Below are positions 56,502-64,000 of a stretch of 64,000 nucleotides of DNA, one piece after another. The position numbers and the translations under genes were made by a program. Positions within the stretch are counted from its first letter, which is position 1. Each line of letters begins with the position of its first letter. The stretch is from an uncultured Paracoccaceae bacterium (lineage in GTDB: Bacteria > Pseudomonadota > Alphaproteobacteria > Rhodobacterales > Rhodobacteraceae), in assembly GCA_947500825.1 (NCBI GenBank), contig CANMTR010000002.1, forward strand, positions 124,001 through 188,000. Direction: 5' to 3'. The notes under the pieces are model-generated. The model was given only the letters and a program-made list of their open reading frames with translations. It made no database searches and was not told the DNA's origin.

Positions 56502-56917
56502 TCCATGCGCTCCTTGGACAGGGGCTTGAACGTGCCGGTGGCCGTGGCGACCAGCCGGCCCGCGTCGTCGCGCAACTCGCCGTCGATGAACCGGATCGAA
56601 CGTCCGCCTCCCGTCACCCGTCCCGTCGCGGTCAGCTCGTCGCCCTCCCGCGCGGGTCCGACGAAGTTCGTCGTCATCGACAGGGTCACCATGGGCCACA
56701 GGCCCGTATCGTCCACGGCGAGCGATCCCGTCGCCCCCATGGCGTTGTCGAGCATGCACGCGACGATCCCGCCATGGAGCGCGCCGTGGCGGTTGGTGTG
56801 GCGCCCGTCCACCGTCAGGCGGCAGCGCGCGCGCCCGTCGCCGCCCGACAGGTCCAACACGTAGCCCAGGGTTCGCTGGGTCCCAGTCTCGTCGCGTATG
56901 ATCGCGTCGCCGCTCAT
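56498..56917 (-). CDS. PaaI family thioesterase
   Basis: A 139-aa hotdog thioesterase with the PaaI signature NRHGALHGGIVACMLDNAMG (about 47-66) and VTLSMTTNFVGPAREGDELT. PaaI proteins hydrolyse acyl- or aryl-CoA intermediates that accumulate when a CoA pathway stalls. It is coupled by ATGA overlaps to the acyl-CoA dehydrogenase before it and the crotonase after it. Confidence 0.87.
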   Translation of the reverse strand: MSGDAIIRDETGTQRTLGYVLDLSGGDGRARCRLTVDGRHTNRHGALHGGIVACMLDNAMGATGSLAVDDTGLWPMVTLSMTTNFVGPAREGDELTATGRVTGGGRSIRFIDGELRDDAGRLVATATGTFKPLSKERME

Positions 56918-58035
56918 GCCGCCCGCAACCGCGAGAACCGGCCCAGATGATAGAGCGCATCGCCCAGCCGGTGCTCGGTCATGGTCAGGCGCCGGGCGAA
57001 ATGGCCCAGGTCGTATTCCATCGTCATGCCGATCCCGCCATGCATCTGGATCGCCTCCTCCACCACCAGCTTGGCGGTCTGGCCTACGAGCTGCTTGGTG
57101 GCCGAGACATGCATTTCGCGCTCGGCGCGGGGGGCGTCGAGGTGCCCGGCCAGGTTGATGACGGCCGACCGCGCCTGCTCGATCTCGATCAGCATCTCCG
57201 ACATGCGGTGCTGCAGGGCCTGGAACCTGGCCAGGGGCTGGCCGAACTGCTTGCGCTGGGAGAGGTAGTCGATGGTCAGGTCCTTGGCCCGTTCCATCAG
57301 GCCCAGCGCCTCGGCGGTCAGGGCGCAGGTGGCGCGCGCGTTCTGCCGCTCGATCGCCTCGAGGCCGTGATCCGCCTCGCCCAGGAGCGCCTCCGCGGGC
57401 AGCGACACGTCGCGCAGGTCGATCTCGGCGCCGCGGCCGCCCCCCGCCAGGGGATAGTCGCGGAGCGTCAGCCCGTCCGCGTCGCGCGGCACCAGGAACA
57501 GCGAGATCCCGTCCCGCTCGCCGACCTTGCCGGAGGTGCGCGCCGAGACGACCAGCCAGTCGGCGTCGCCGCCGTTCGTCACCACCGCCTTGTGCCCCGA
57601 GAGGACCCATCCGTCGCCGCTCCGTCGCGCCTCGGTCGCGACATGCTCCAGGTCGTAGCGTGCTCCTGCCTCGCCATGGGCGAAGGCCAGTTGCAGGCCG
57701 CCGCCGATCACCTCCTCGAGATGGGCGCGCTGCGCCTCAGATCCCAGCTCGGCGATCAGACCCCCGGCCAGCACCACCTCCAGGAGCGGCTCGGGCGCAC
57801 CGGCGCGCCCCATCTCCTCGAAGACCACCATCAGGTCGAACCCGGCCCCGCCGAATCCGCCCTCCTCCTCGGTGAAGAGCGCGCCGATCACGCCCATCTC
57901 GGCCAGCGCCGCCCAGCTCTCCGTCGACCAGGCGCGGTCTCCCTCGACGATCGCCTTCAGGTCCGTCTTGTCGGCCAGGAGGCGGCGCAGCCCGTCCGAC
58001 AGCATCTGCCGCTCGTCCGTGAGATCGAAATTCAT
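56914..58035 (-). CDS. Acyl-CoA dehydrogenase, small-subunit (PimD-like)
   Basis: The 373-aa protein starts MNFDLTDERQMLSDGLRRLL, the usual start of pimeloyl-CoA dehydrogenase small subunits. It has ALFTEEEGGFGGAGFDLMVVFEE, LSGHKAVVTNGGDADWLVVS and the C-terminal IQMHGGIGMTMEYDLGHFAR. The canonical YEG-type catalytic Glu loop is not seen. It lies 3 bp after the larger ACAD gene, which suggests a heteromeric enzyme as described for PimCD. It probably oxidises a dicarboxylyl-CoA. Confidence 0.87.
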   Translation of the reverse strand: MNFDLTDERQMLSDGLRRLLADKTDLKAIVEGDRAWSTESWAALAEMGVIGALFTEEEGGFGGAGFDLMVVFEEMGRAGAPEPLLEVVLAGGLIAELGSEAQRAHLEEVIGGGLQLAFAHGEAGARYDLEHVATEARRSGDGWVLSGHKAVVTNGGDADWLVVSARTSGKVGERDGISLFLVPRDADGLTLRDYPLAGGGRGAEIDLRDVSLPAEALLGEADHGLEAIERQNARATCALTAEALGLMERAKDLTIDYLSQRKQFGQPLARFQALQHRMSEMLIEIEQARSAVINLAGHLDAPRAEREMHVSATKQLVGQTAKLVVEEAIQMHGGIGMTMEYDLGHFARRLTMTEHRLGDALYHLGRFSRLRAA

Positions 58036-58038
58036 TCC

Positions 58039-59235
58039 TCAGGCCCCCAGCATCGTCTTGGCGATGATCGACTTCTGCACCTCGTTCGATCCACCGTAGA
58101 TCGAGAGCTTGCGGTTGTTGAAATAGTCGGCCGTGGCCGGCATCGCGTAATCGGGCCCGACCGGCTCCACGTTCGACCCCGCCTCCAGCGCCTCAGAGAC
58201 GAAGGGCATGGCGTAGGGGCCGCAGGCCAGCCGCGTCAGGTCGTTGATCTCCTGCCGGATCACCGTCCCCTTGACCTTGAGCATCGAGCTCTCGACGCCC
58301 GGGGCGGAACCCTCGGCGGCGGCGGAGACCACGCGCAGATTGGTGGTGGCCATGGCCATCAGGGCGATCTCCAGCTTGGCGATCTCGGCGGCGAAGAGCG
58401 GGTCCTCGATCAGGGGCCGGCCGTGCTGCATCTCCAGCCCCGCGATGCGGCGCAGGTTGGCCAGCGCCTGGTTGGCGAAGCCCACGCCGGCAATGTTGGT
58501 GCGCTCGTGGGTCAACAGGTACTTGGCGATGGTCCAGCCCTGGTTCTCCTCGCCCACGAGGTTCCCGGCGGGCACGCGCACGTCCTTGAAGAAGACCTCG
58601 TTCACCTCGGCGCCGCCGTCGATCAGCACGATCGGGCGCACCTCGATGCCCGGATCGTCCATGTCGATCAAAAGGAAGCTGATCCCCTCCTGCGGCTTGC
58701 CCTCCTTGCGGGTGCGCACCAGGCAGAAGATGTGGTCGGCGTATTGCGCCAGGGTGGTCCAGGTCTTCTGGCCGTTGACCACGTAATGGTCGCCGTCGCG
58801 CTCCGCGGTGGTCTTGAGGGAGGCGAGGTCGGACCCCGCGCCGGGCTCGGAATAGCCCTGGCACCACCAGTCCGTGCCGTCGAGGATACGGGGCAGCCAA
58901 TGGGCCTTCTGCTCGTCGGAGCCGAACTTCATCAGCACCGGGCCCAGCATCGCGATCCCGAAGGGGATGATCCGCGGCGCGTGGGCGCGCGTCGTCTCCT
59001 CCTCGAAGATGTGGCGCTCGACCGCATCCCAGCCCGAGCCGCCATGGGCCTCGGGCCAGTGTCCGGCGAGCCAGTTGCGCTCCTGCAGCGCGGCATGCCA
59101 GCTCTCGTAGTCCTCCTTGGTCAGGTGCTGGCCCAGCCGCACCTTGTCCGACAGCCGCTTGGGCAGCCGCTGGTCGAGGAAGGTCCGCAGATCGTCGCGG
59201 AAGGCTTCCTGCGCGTCCGTGTAGGTCAGGTCCAT
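58039..59235 (-). CDS. Acyl-CoA dehydrogenase, large-subunit (PimC-like)
   Basis: The 398-aa protein starts MDLTYTDAQEAFRDDLRTFL. It has HWPEAHGGSGWDAVERHIFEE, WCQGYSEPGAGSDLASLKT at the flavin site, and the C-terminal SIYGGSNEVQKSIIAKTML. These fit the pimeloyl-CoA dehydrogenase large subunit group. The position of the usual catalytic Glu reads YGGS, so the base may lie elsewhere, as in some ACAD branches. ATG at 59235 follows GGGGGAG. It lies 17 bp after the thiolase gene. Confidence 0.88.
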   Translation of the reverse strand: MDLTYTDAQEAFRDDLRTFLDQRLPKRLSDKVRLGQHLTKEDYESWHAALQERNWLAGHWPEAHGGSGWDAVERHIFEEETTRAHAPRIIPFGIAMLGPVLMKFGSDEQKAHWLPRILDGTDWWCQGYSEPGAGSDLASLKTTAERDGDHYVVNGQKTWTTLAQYADHIFCLVRTRKEGKPQEGISFLLIDMDDPGIEVRPIVLIDGGAEVNEVFFKDVRVPAGNLVGEENQGWTIAKYLLTHERTNIAGVGFANQALANLRRIAGLEMQHGRPLIEDPLFAAEIAKLEIALMAMATTNLRVVSAAAEGSAPGVESSMLKVKGTVIRQEINDLTRLACGPYAMPFVSEALEAGSNVEPVGPDYAMPATADYFNNRKLSIYGGSNEVQKSIIAKTMLGA

Positions 59236-59252
59236 CTCGTCTCCCCCTCTTT

Positions 59253-60431
59253 TCAGTAAATGTCGAACAGTCCCGCGGCCCCCTGGCCGCCGCCCACGCA
59301 CATCGTCACGACGCCGCGTTTCGCGCCCCTGCGGTGCCCTTCGTGCAGAAGGTGGCCGGTCATCCGCGCGCCCGTCATCCCGAACGGGTGGCCCACGGCG
59401 ATGGAGCCGCCGTCGACGTTCAATATCTCGTTGGGGATGCCCAGCCGGTCGCGGCAATACAGAAGCTGGGAGGCGAAGGCCTCGTTCAGTTCCCACAGGT
59501 CGATGTCGTCCATCCCGACGCCGTGACGCTCCAGCAGGCGCGGCACGGCGAAGACGGGGCCGATGCCCATCTCGTCGGGCTCGCACCCCGCCACCGCGAA
59601 GCCGCGGAACGCGCCCAGGGGCTCGAGCCCCGCGCGCTCGGCCTCGCGGGCGCTCATCATCACCAGCGCCGCCGCCCCGTCCGAGAGCTGGCTGGCGTTG
59701 CCGGCGGTGACGTGCCTGCCCTCGCCCCGCACCGGGTCGAGGCCCTTCAGGGCGTCGAGCGTGGTCTGGGGCCGGTTGCACTCGTCCTGGTCGATCACGC
59801 GGGAGGTGTAAGAAACTTCCCCGGTCGCCTTGTCCTTGACGGCCTGCTTCACCTCCATCGGCGCGATCTCGGCGTCGAACCGGCCCGCCTCCTGTGCCGC
59901 CGCCGTGCGCATCTGGGACTGGTAGCCAAGCTCGTCCTGGGCCTCGCGGGAGACGCCGTAACGTTCGGCCACGATGTCGGCCGTGTCGATCATCGGCAAG
60001 TAGAGGTCGGGCTTGTGCTCCATGATCCAGTCGCTCGGCGCCTCGTCGGGCGGCGGCTGCACCTGGCTGATCGACTCGACCCCGCCCACCAGGACCGCCT
60101 TCGCACCCTCCTCGCGGATCATGTGCCCGCCCATGGCGATGGCCTGCAGGCCCGACGCGCAGAAGCGGTTCACCGTGGTTCCGGCCACCTCCACGGGCAG
60201 GCCCGCGCGGACCACCGCCTGGCGGGCGATGTTGCGGCCGGTGGCGCCCTGGGGATAGCCGCAGCCCCAGATCGAATCCTCGATCATGGCGGGGTCGATC
60301 CCCGCGCGCTCCACGGCGTGGCGGGCCGCGTGCCCGGCCATCTCCACCCCGTGGGTGGCGTTGAAGGCCCCGCGATGCGCCTTGCCGATTGGCGTGCGGG
60401 CGATTGCGACGATGACGGCGTCTTCGGGCAT
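59253..60431 (-). CDS. Acetyl-CoA C-acyltransferase (thiolase)
   Basis: Cleaves 3-oxoacyl-CoA with CoA in beta-oxidation (392 aa). The nucleophile Cys91 is in [11 protein letters not shown], His348 in [12 protein letters not shown] and the second Cys378 in [11 protein letters not shown]. It also has [15 protein letters not shown] and [11 protein letters not shown]. Its start shares one base with the stop of the FadB-like gene (TGATG). It is PimB-like by context. Confidence 0.93.
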   Translation of the reverse strand: MPEDAVIVAIARTPIGKAHRGAFNATHGVEMAGHAARHAVERAGIDPAMIEDSIWGCGYPQGATGRNIARQAVVRAGLPVEVAGTTVNRFCASGLQAIAMGGHMIREEGAKAVLVGGVESISQVQPPPDEAPSDWIMEHKPDLYLPMIDTADIVAERYGVSREAQDELGYQSQMRTAAAQEAGRFDAEIAPMEVKQAVKDKATGEVSYTSRVIDQDECNRPQTTLDALKGLDPVRGEGRHVTAGNASQLSDGAAALVMMSAREAERAGLEPLGAFRGFAVAGCEPDEMGIGPVFAVPRLLERHGVGMDDIDLWELNEAFASQLLYCRDRLGIPNEILNVDGGSIAVGHPFGMTGARMTGHLLHEGHRRGAKRGVVTMCVGGGQGAAGLFDIY

Positions 60432-62503
60432 CAGTTCAGGTCCTTGAATTGCTTTTCGCTGTCGGCGAGCTCGACCAGGAGCGGCGCGGCCTGCCAGAAA
60501 TCAGGGTTGTCCTCGGCATAGCGCGCGACGCGGTCGCGCAGCGTCGCCAGCCCCACGTGATCGGCATAGGTCATGGGCCCGCCCCGCCAGCGCGGAAACC
60601 CGTAGCCGAACAGCAGCACCGCATCCACGTCGAGCGGCCGCTTGGCGATCCCCTCGCCCACGACGCGCGCGGCCTCGTTGACCATCGCGGTCAGGTAGCG
60701 CTCGACGATATCGGTGTCGGTGAATTCCCGCGGCTCCACCCCCCGCTCGGCGCGGACCTCCTCGATCAGGCGCGTCACCTCCTCGTCGGGGCGGCCCTTG
60801 GGGCTGTCCTCGTCGTAGATGTAGTATCCGCGCCCGGTCTTGCGCCCCAGCCGGCCCATCTCGTAGAGGCGGTCGTCCCAGTCGGGATTGACCTCGCCGG
60901 TCTGCAGGCCCTTCCGCTCGCGGGTCATGTAGCCGATGTCGAGACCCGCCAGGTCGGCCACCTTGTAGGGGCCCATGGCGAAGCCGAACGCCTCGAGCGC
61001 CGCGTCGATGCGGTACGGCGAGGCGCCCTGGAGCACCATCTCGGTGGCCGCGGCGCGGTAATGGCTCAGGATGCGGTTGCCGATGAACCCGTCGCACACG
61101 CCGGCGCGCACCGCGATCTTGCCCATGCGCTTGCCCAGGGCGAAGGCCGTGGCGGTCACCTCGGGCGCGGTCGTGTCGGGCACGACGACCTCTAGGAGCT
61201 TCATCACGTGGGCGGGCGAGAAGAAGTGCATCCCGATCACGTCGGCGCGCCGCCTGGTCCCGCCCGCGATCTCGCCCACGTCGAGGTAGGAGGTGTTGGT
61301 GGCCAGCACCGCCCCGTCCTTCATCACGTGGTCGAGCTGGTCGAAGACCTGGCGCTTCACGTCCATGGATTCGAACACCGCCTCGACCACCACGTCGGCC
61401 TCCGACAGCGCCTCGAAGTCGGTGGTCGTCGTCAGGTCGATACGGCCACGCTTCTCCTCGGTGAGCTTGCCGCGCTTGACCGCCCCGTCGAGGTTCTTCT
61501 CGATGGTCAGCCGCGCCTTGTCGGCCGCCTCCTCGCTCTGCTCGAGCAGGGTCACGGGCAGGCCGGCCAGCACGGCCGCGGTGGCGATGCCCGACCCCAT
61601 CGTGCCGCCGCCCACGACGCCCACCGCCTCGACGGCGCGCGGCTCGACTCCCTTCAGTTCCGGCAATTTCGAGACCTGCCGCTCGAGGAAGAAGGCATGG
61701 ACGAGCGCCTCGCGCTGGGGCGTGTCGACCAGCAGGTCGAACAGGCGCCGCTCCTCGGCCAGGCCGTCCTCGAACGACATCTCGCAGGCGGCGCGCACCG
61801 CTTCGGCAGCCTTGATCTGCGCGATCTGGCCGGGATGGCGCGCCTCCAGCTCGACATTCCAGTCCGACCAGTCGCGGCCGGGCGCCGCGGGGGCGGGCAT
61901 GTCGGCCACCGGGCGGGCCACCGCGCCCTGCTCCAGAAGCTCGCCGGCATAGGCGATGCCCGCGAGGCGCGGGTCGTCGCCCTCCACCATCCGGTCCACC
62001 AGGCCCATCACTTGCGCCCGCGTCGCGTCCACCGGCGCGCCCGAGGTGATCAGCTCCAGCGCGGCGTCGGTGCCCACCACCCTCGGGGCGCGCTGGGTGC
62101 CGCCCGCGCCGGGCAGGATGCCCAAGGAGACCTCGGGAAAGCCCAGCTTCGCCCCGGCCAGCGCCACCCGGTAATGGCAGCCCAGCGCCACCTCCAGCCC
62201 GCCGCCCAGCGCGGCCCCGTGGATCGCGGCCACCACCGGCTTGGCGACCCGCTCCAGATGCCCGATCAGCTCGGGCAGCCACGGGTCCTTGGGCGGCTTG
62301 CCGAATTCCGACACGTCCGCACCGCCCAGGAACAGCCGTCCCGCCCCGACCAGGACCGCGATCTCGGCGTCGTCGGCCTCGAACCGCTCGATGGCGGCGA
62401 GCAGCTCGACCCTGAGCGCATGGCCCAGCGCGTTGACCGGGGGATTGTCCACGGTCAGGATGGCGATCTGCCCCTCGCGGTCGTAATGCACGGTCTCGGT
62501 CAC
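60431..62503 (-). CDS. Bifunctional enoyl-CoA hydratase/3-hydroxyacyl-CoA dehydrogenase (FadB/PimF-like)
   Basis: The 690-aa fusion does the two middle steps of beta-oxidation. The N-terminal crotonase domain (about 1-190) has both catalytic Glu residues, in [17 protein letters not shown] and [19 protein letters not shown]. The NAD-binding domain begins at about 300 with [19 protein letters not shown]. The dehydrogenase site is in [17 protein letters not shown], and two C-terminal helical domains follow. GTG at 62503 is used, with AGGGAG before it. It is the first enzyme gene of the operon, 58 bp after the iclR-type gene. Confidence 0.93.
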   Translation of the reverse strand: MTETVHYDREGQIAILTVDNPPVNALGHALRVELLAAIERFEADDAEIAVLVGAGRLFLGGADVSEFGKPPKDPWLPELIGHLERVAKPVVAAIHGAALGGGLEVALGCHYRVALAGAKLGFPEVSLGILPGAGGTQRAPRVVGTDAALELITSGAPVDATRAQVMGLVDRMVEGDDPRLAGIAYAGELLEQGAVARPVADMPAPAAPGRDWSDWNVELEARHPGQIAQIKAAEAVRAACEMSFEDGLAEERRLFDLLVDTPQREALVHAFFLERQVSKLPELKGVEPRAVEAVGVVGGGTMGSGIATAAVLAGLPVTLLEQSEEAADKARLTIEKNLDGAVKRGKLTEEKRGRIDLTTTTDFEALSEADVVVEAVFESMDVKRQVFDQLDHVMKDGAVLATNTSYLDVGEIAGGTRRRADVIGMHFFSPAHVMKLLEVVVPDTTAPEVTATAFALGKRMGKIAVRAGVCDGFIGNRILSHYRAAATEMVLQGASPYRIDAALEAFGFAMGPYKVADLAGLDIGYMTRERKGLQTGEVNPDWDDRLYEMGRLGRKTGRGYYIYDEDSPKGRPDEEVTRLIEEVRAERGVEPREFTDTDIVERYLTAMVNEAARVVGEGIAKRPLDVDAVLLFGYGFPRWRGGPMTYADHVGLATLRDRVARYAEDNPDFWQAAPLLVELADSEKQFKDLN

Positions 62504-62561
62504 GTCTGTCTCCCTCTCGTGGCGGTGGGTACGGGCCAAACGCTCCGCCCCCGTGTCTCGT

Positions 62562-63362
62562 TCATCTGCGCAGTGGCGCGGGCGGCAGCCCCAGGGTCGA
62601 TTCCAGCTCCCGCACCGCCGCGCGCAGCCCGGGCCCGACCTCGTCCTCCATCCGCGCCATGCCCAGATCCGCGGGAAGCGCCCCGCAGGAGAAGACCACC
62701 GGCTCGGACAGGTCGCGCGGGAAGAACGGGGTCGAGACGGCATGGATGTTGGCGGCGAAATACTCGGCCGGATCGGCGATCGCGAAGCCACGCGACATCA
62801 ACTGCCCGTAGGCCTCCTGCCGGATGCGCGACAGGCGTTCGATGTCGGTGCCGCGGTCCGTCACGGCCTCGCGGAACACCGGCTCGACCGCGCCCTCCGC
62901 CAGGGCGGCGAGAAAGCAGTGGCCCGAGGACGAGCCCGCCAGCGGCAGCCGGTGCCCCACCTCGAGCCAGATCGAGGCCACGCCCGCCGGCCGCCACGCC
63001 TTCGCCAGGAGAAGCCGGGGGCCGTCCCGCACCGCCAGCAGCGACAGGGTCCGCGTCTCGTCCGCGAGCCTTTGCATGATCGGCCCGGCCATTTCCACGA
63101 ACGAGATCGAGGCGGCCGCGACGTTGCCCATGGCCAGGAGCGCCGGGCCGGGCCGGTAGCGCTCGCCGTGGCGCGCGTGGGTGAGGTATCCCAGCGCGTG
63201 GAGCGTGTAGGTCAGCCGCGAGACGGTGGACTTGGGCAGACCCGTGCGCTCGGCGATCTCGGCGTTGCCGAGCCCGTCGTCGGAGGGGCGGAACGCGCGC
63301 AGGACCGACAGGCCGCGGGCGAGCGTGGTGGCGAAACGGCGGTCAGCGCTCAGATCGTTCAT
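62562..63362 (-). CDS. IclR family transcriptional regulator
   Basis: The 266-aa regulator has an N-terminal winged helix (FATTLARGLSVLRAFRP at 10-26, then AEIAERTGLPKSTVSRLTYTLHALGYL split across 34-60). A C-terminal effector domain (about 80-260) contains LAGSSSGHCFLAALAE and FSCGALPAD. IclR regulators often control aromatic or dicarboxylic acid catabolism. Its ATG overlaps the dctM stop (ATGA, 63359-63362), and the fadB-like gene follows, so it sits inside the operon it probably controls. Confidence 0.9.
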   Translation of the reverse strand: MNDLSADRRFATTLARGLSVLRAFRPSDDGLGNAEIAERTGLPKSTVSRLTYTLHALGYLTHARHGERYRPGPALLAMGNVAAASISFVEMAGPIMQRLADETRTLSLLAVRDGPRLLLAKAWRPAGVASIWLEVGHRLPLAGSSSGHCFLAALAEGAVEPVFREAVTDRGTDIERLSRIRQEAYGQLMSRGFAIADPAEYFAANIHAVSTPFFPRDLSEPVVFSCGALPADLGMARMEDEVGPGLRAAVRELESTLGLPPAPLRR

Positions 63363-64000
63363 CCGATCGACCCCGGGATCAGCAGGCTCAGGGCCGGCAC
63401 CGCCATGATGATGATGAGCACCAGCACGTCCACCGACAGGAACCGCAGCAACCCCGCGAAGATCCGGTCGATGGGCACCTCGCGCCCCACCACCGAGGAG
63501 ATGACGAACACGTTGAGCCCGACGGGCGGCGTGATCAGCCCGATCTCCAGCAGCTTGATGACCACGACGCCGAACCAGATCAGGTCGAGGCCGTAGCTCT
63601 CGACCACCGGCACCACCAGCGGCAGGGTCAGGACCATGATCCCGATCGGGTCGAGGAACATGCCCAGCACCAAGTAGATCGCCGCGATCGCGGCCATCAG
63701 GACCACCACGTTGGGCTCGGCCCCGGTGACCGCGCCCACGATCTGCGGCGCCACGCCCGTGAGCGCGATGAAGGCCACGAAGATCTTGGCCCCGGCGGCG
63801 ATGAAGAAGATCGAGGTGGTCTGGATGCCCGTCTCGCGCACCGCTTCCCAGAACGAGGCGAGCGTCAGCTTGCGCTGCGCGAAGCCGATGAGCGTGACCA
63901 GCGCTACCGAGACCGCCGCGGCCTCCGTCGCCGTGAAGAAGCCGCCGTAGATGCCGCCCACGATCACCGCGAAGAGCGCCGCGGCCGGCCAGGCGGCGCG
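63359..64000 (-). CDS. dctM: TRAP transporter large permease (DctM), 3' part
   Basis: This is the C-terminal 213 residues of the 12-helix membrane component of a TRAP transporter; the 5' part is beyond the window edge. Visible are GGIYGGFFTATEAAAVSV, MFLDPIGIMVLTLPLVVPVV and LITPPVGLNVFVISSV, all typical of DctM. TRAP systems import C4 and other carboxylates with a periplasmic receptor (DctP) and DctQ, presumably encoded just upstream. Coupling to the iclR gene and the beta-oxidation operon suggests the imported acid is the operon's substrate. Confidence 0.92.
   Translation of the reverse strand, partial: RAAWPAAALFAVIVGGIYGGFFTATEAAAVSVALVTLIGFAQRKLTLASFWEAVRETGIQTTSIFFIAAGAKIFVAFIALTGVAPQIVGAVTGAEPNVVVLMAAIAAIYLVLGMFLDPIGIMVLTLPLVVPVVESYGLDLIWFGVVVIKLLEIGLITPPVGLNVFVISSVVGREVPIDRIFAGLLRFLSVDVLVLIIIMAVPALSLLIPGSIG

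Overview
The window is high-GC chromosomal DNA from an alphaproteobacterium, most likely a member of the Rhodobacteraceae. The main reasons are the rpsF-rpsR-rplI block, the pccB/pccA/mcm neighbourhood with small lipoproteins between the genes, a sorbitol/mannitol operon in the order known from Rhodobacter sphaeroides (smoEFGKS-mtlK), a VPLPA-type sorting signal, and several small lipoproteins typical of that family. Genes are densely packed, often with ATGA or TGATG overlaps. I see no tRNA, rRNA, CRISPR array, insertion sequence, integrase or phage gene.

Layout. 1-1583: ribosomal protein operon ending in a strong terminator. 1658-8165: a tannase-family esterase, a lone BMP-type binding protein, an aldo/keto reductase, a GH25 lipoprotein, a Ppx/GppA phosphatase and a small secreted protein. 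8174-19109: a DnaJ/TerB protein, then the methylmalonyl-CoA route (mcm, pccA, pccB) with a VOC protein, small lipoproteins, a VPLPA-CTERM protein and a tiny ORF (12313-12381) behind a very good promoter. 19257-22310: MFS efflux pump, hemerythrin protein, thpR and a solitary ilvN.

22307-31343: a molybdenum hydroxylase locus. A form-II CODH-like enzyme (coxS, coxL, coxM) with coxG lies divergent from an ABC-2 exporter of the kind found with PQQ-alcohol dehydrogenases. A NitT/TauT-type uptake system is split to either side: permease at 22307, ATPase and binding protein at 29736-31343. 31417-38945: the polyol operon smoE-F-G-K-S-mtlK under a divergently acting LacI regulator, with two matching candidate operators. 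39070-45614: the Kdo genes kdsD-kdsB-kdsA, then moaA-waaA and a glycosyltransferase. 45705-52577: phasin, KatG, a single-domain ModE regulator, DUF475 and CIA30 proteins and a BCCT transporter.

52585-64000 (minus strand, running off the window): one long operon, dctM-iclR-fadB-thiolase-two acyl-CoA dehydrogenases-thioesterase-enoyl-CoA isomerase/hydratase-acyl-CoA ligase-gcdH-thioesterase. Its content matches a complete route for a dicarboxylate such as pimelate: TRAP uptake, CoA activation, beta-oxidation to glutaryl-CoA, then crotonyl-CoA. It resembles the pimFABCDE operon of Rhodopseudomonas palustris with transport, regulation and glutaryl-CoA oxidation added.

Most of the window is recognisable housekeeping and catabolic DNA. 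I did not find a clear new defence, mobile or biosynthetic system. The less explained signals are small-scale: a 17-bp perfect inverted repeat at 15401-15444, two hairpins that bury ribosome binding sites, a set of apparently leaderless promoters, two small ORFs with good promoters, and a dispersed 20-nt intergenic repeat.
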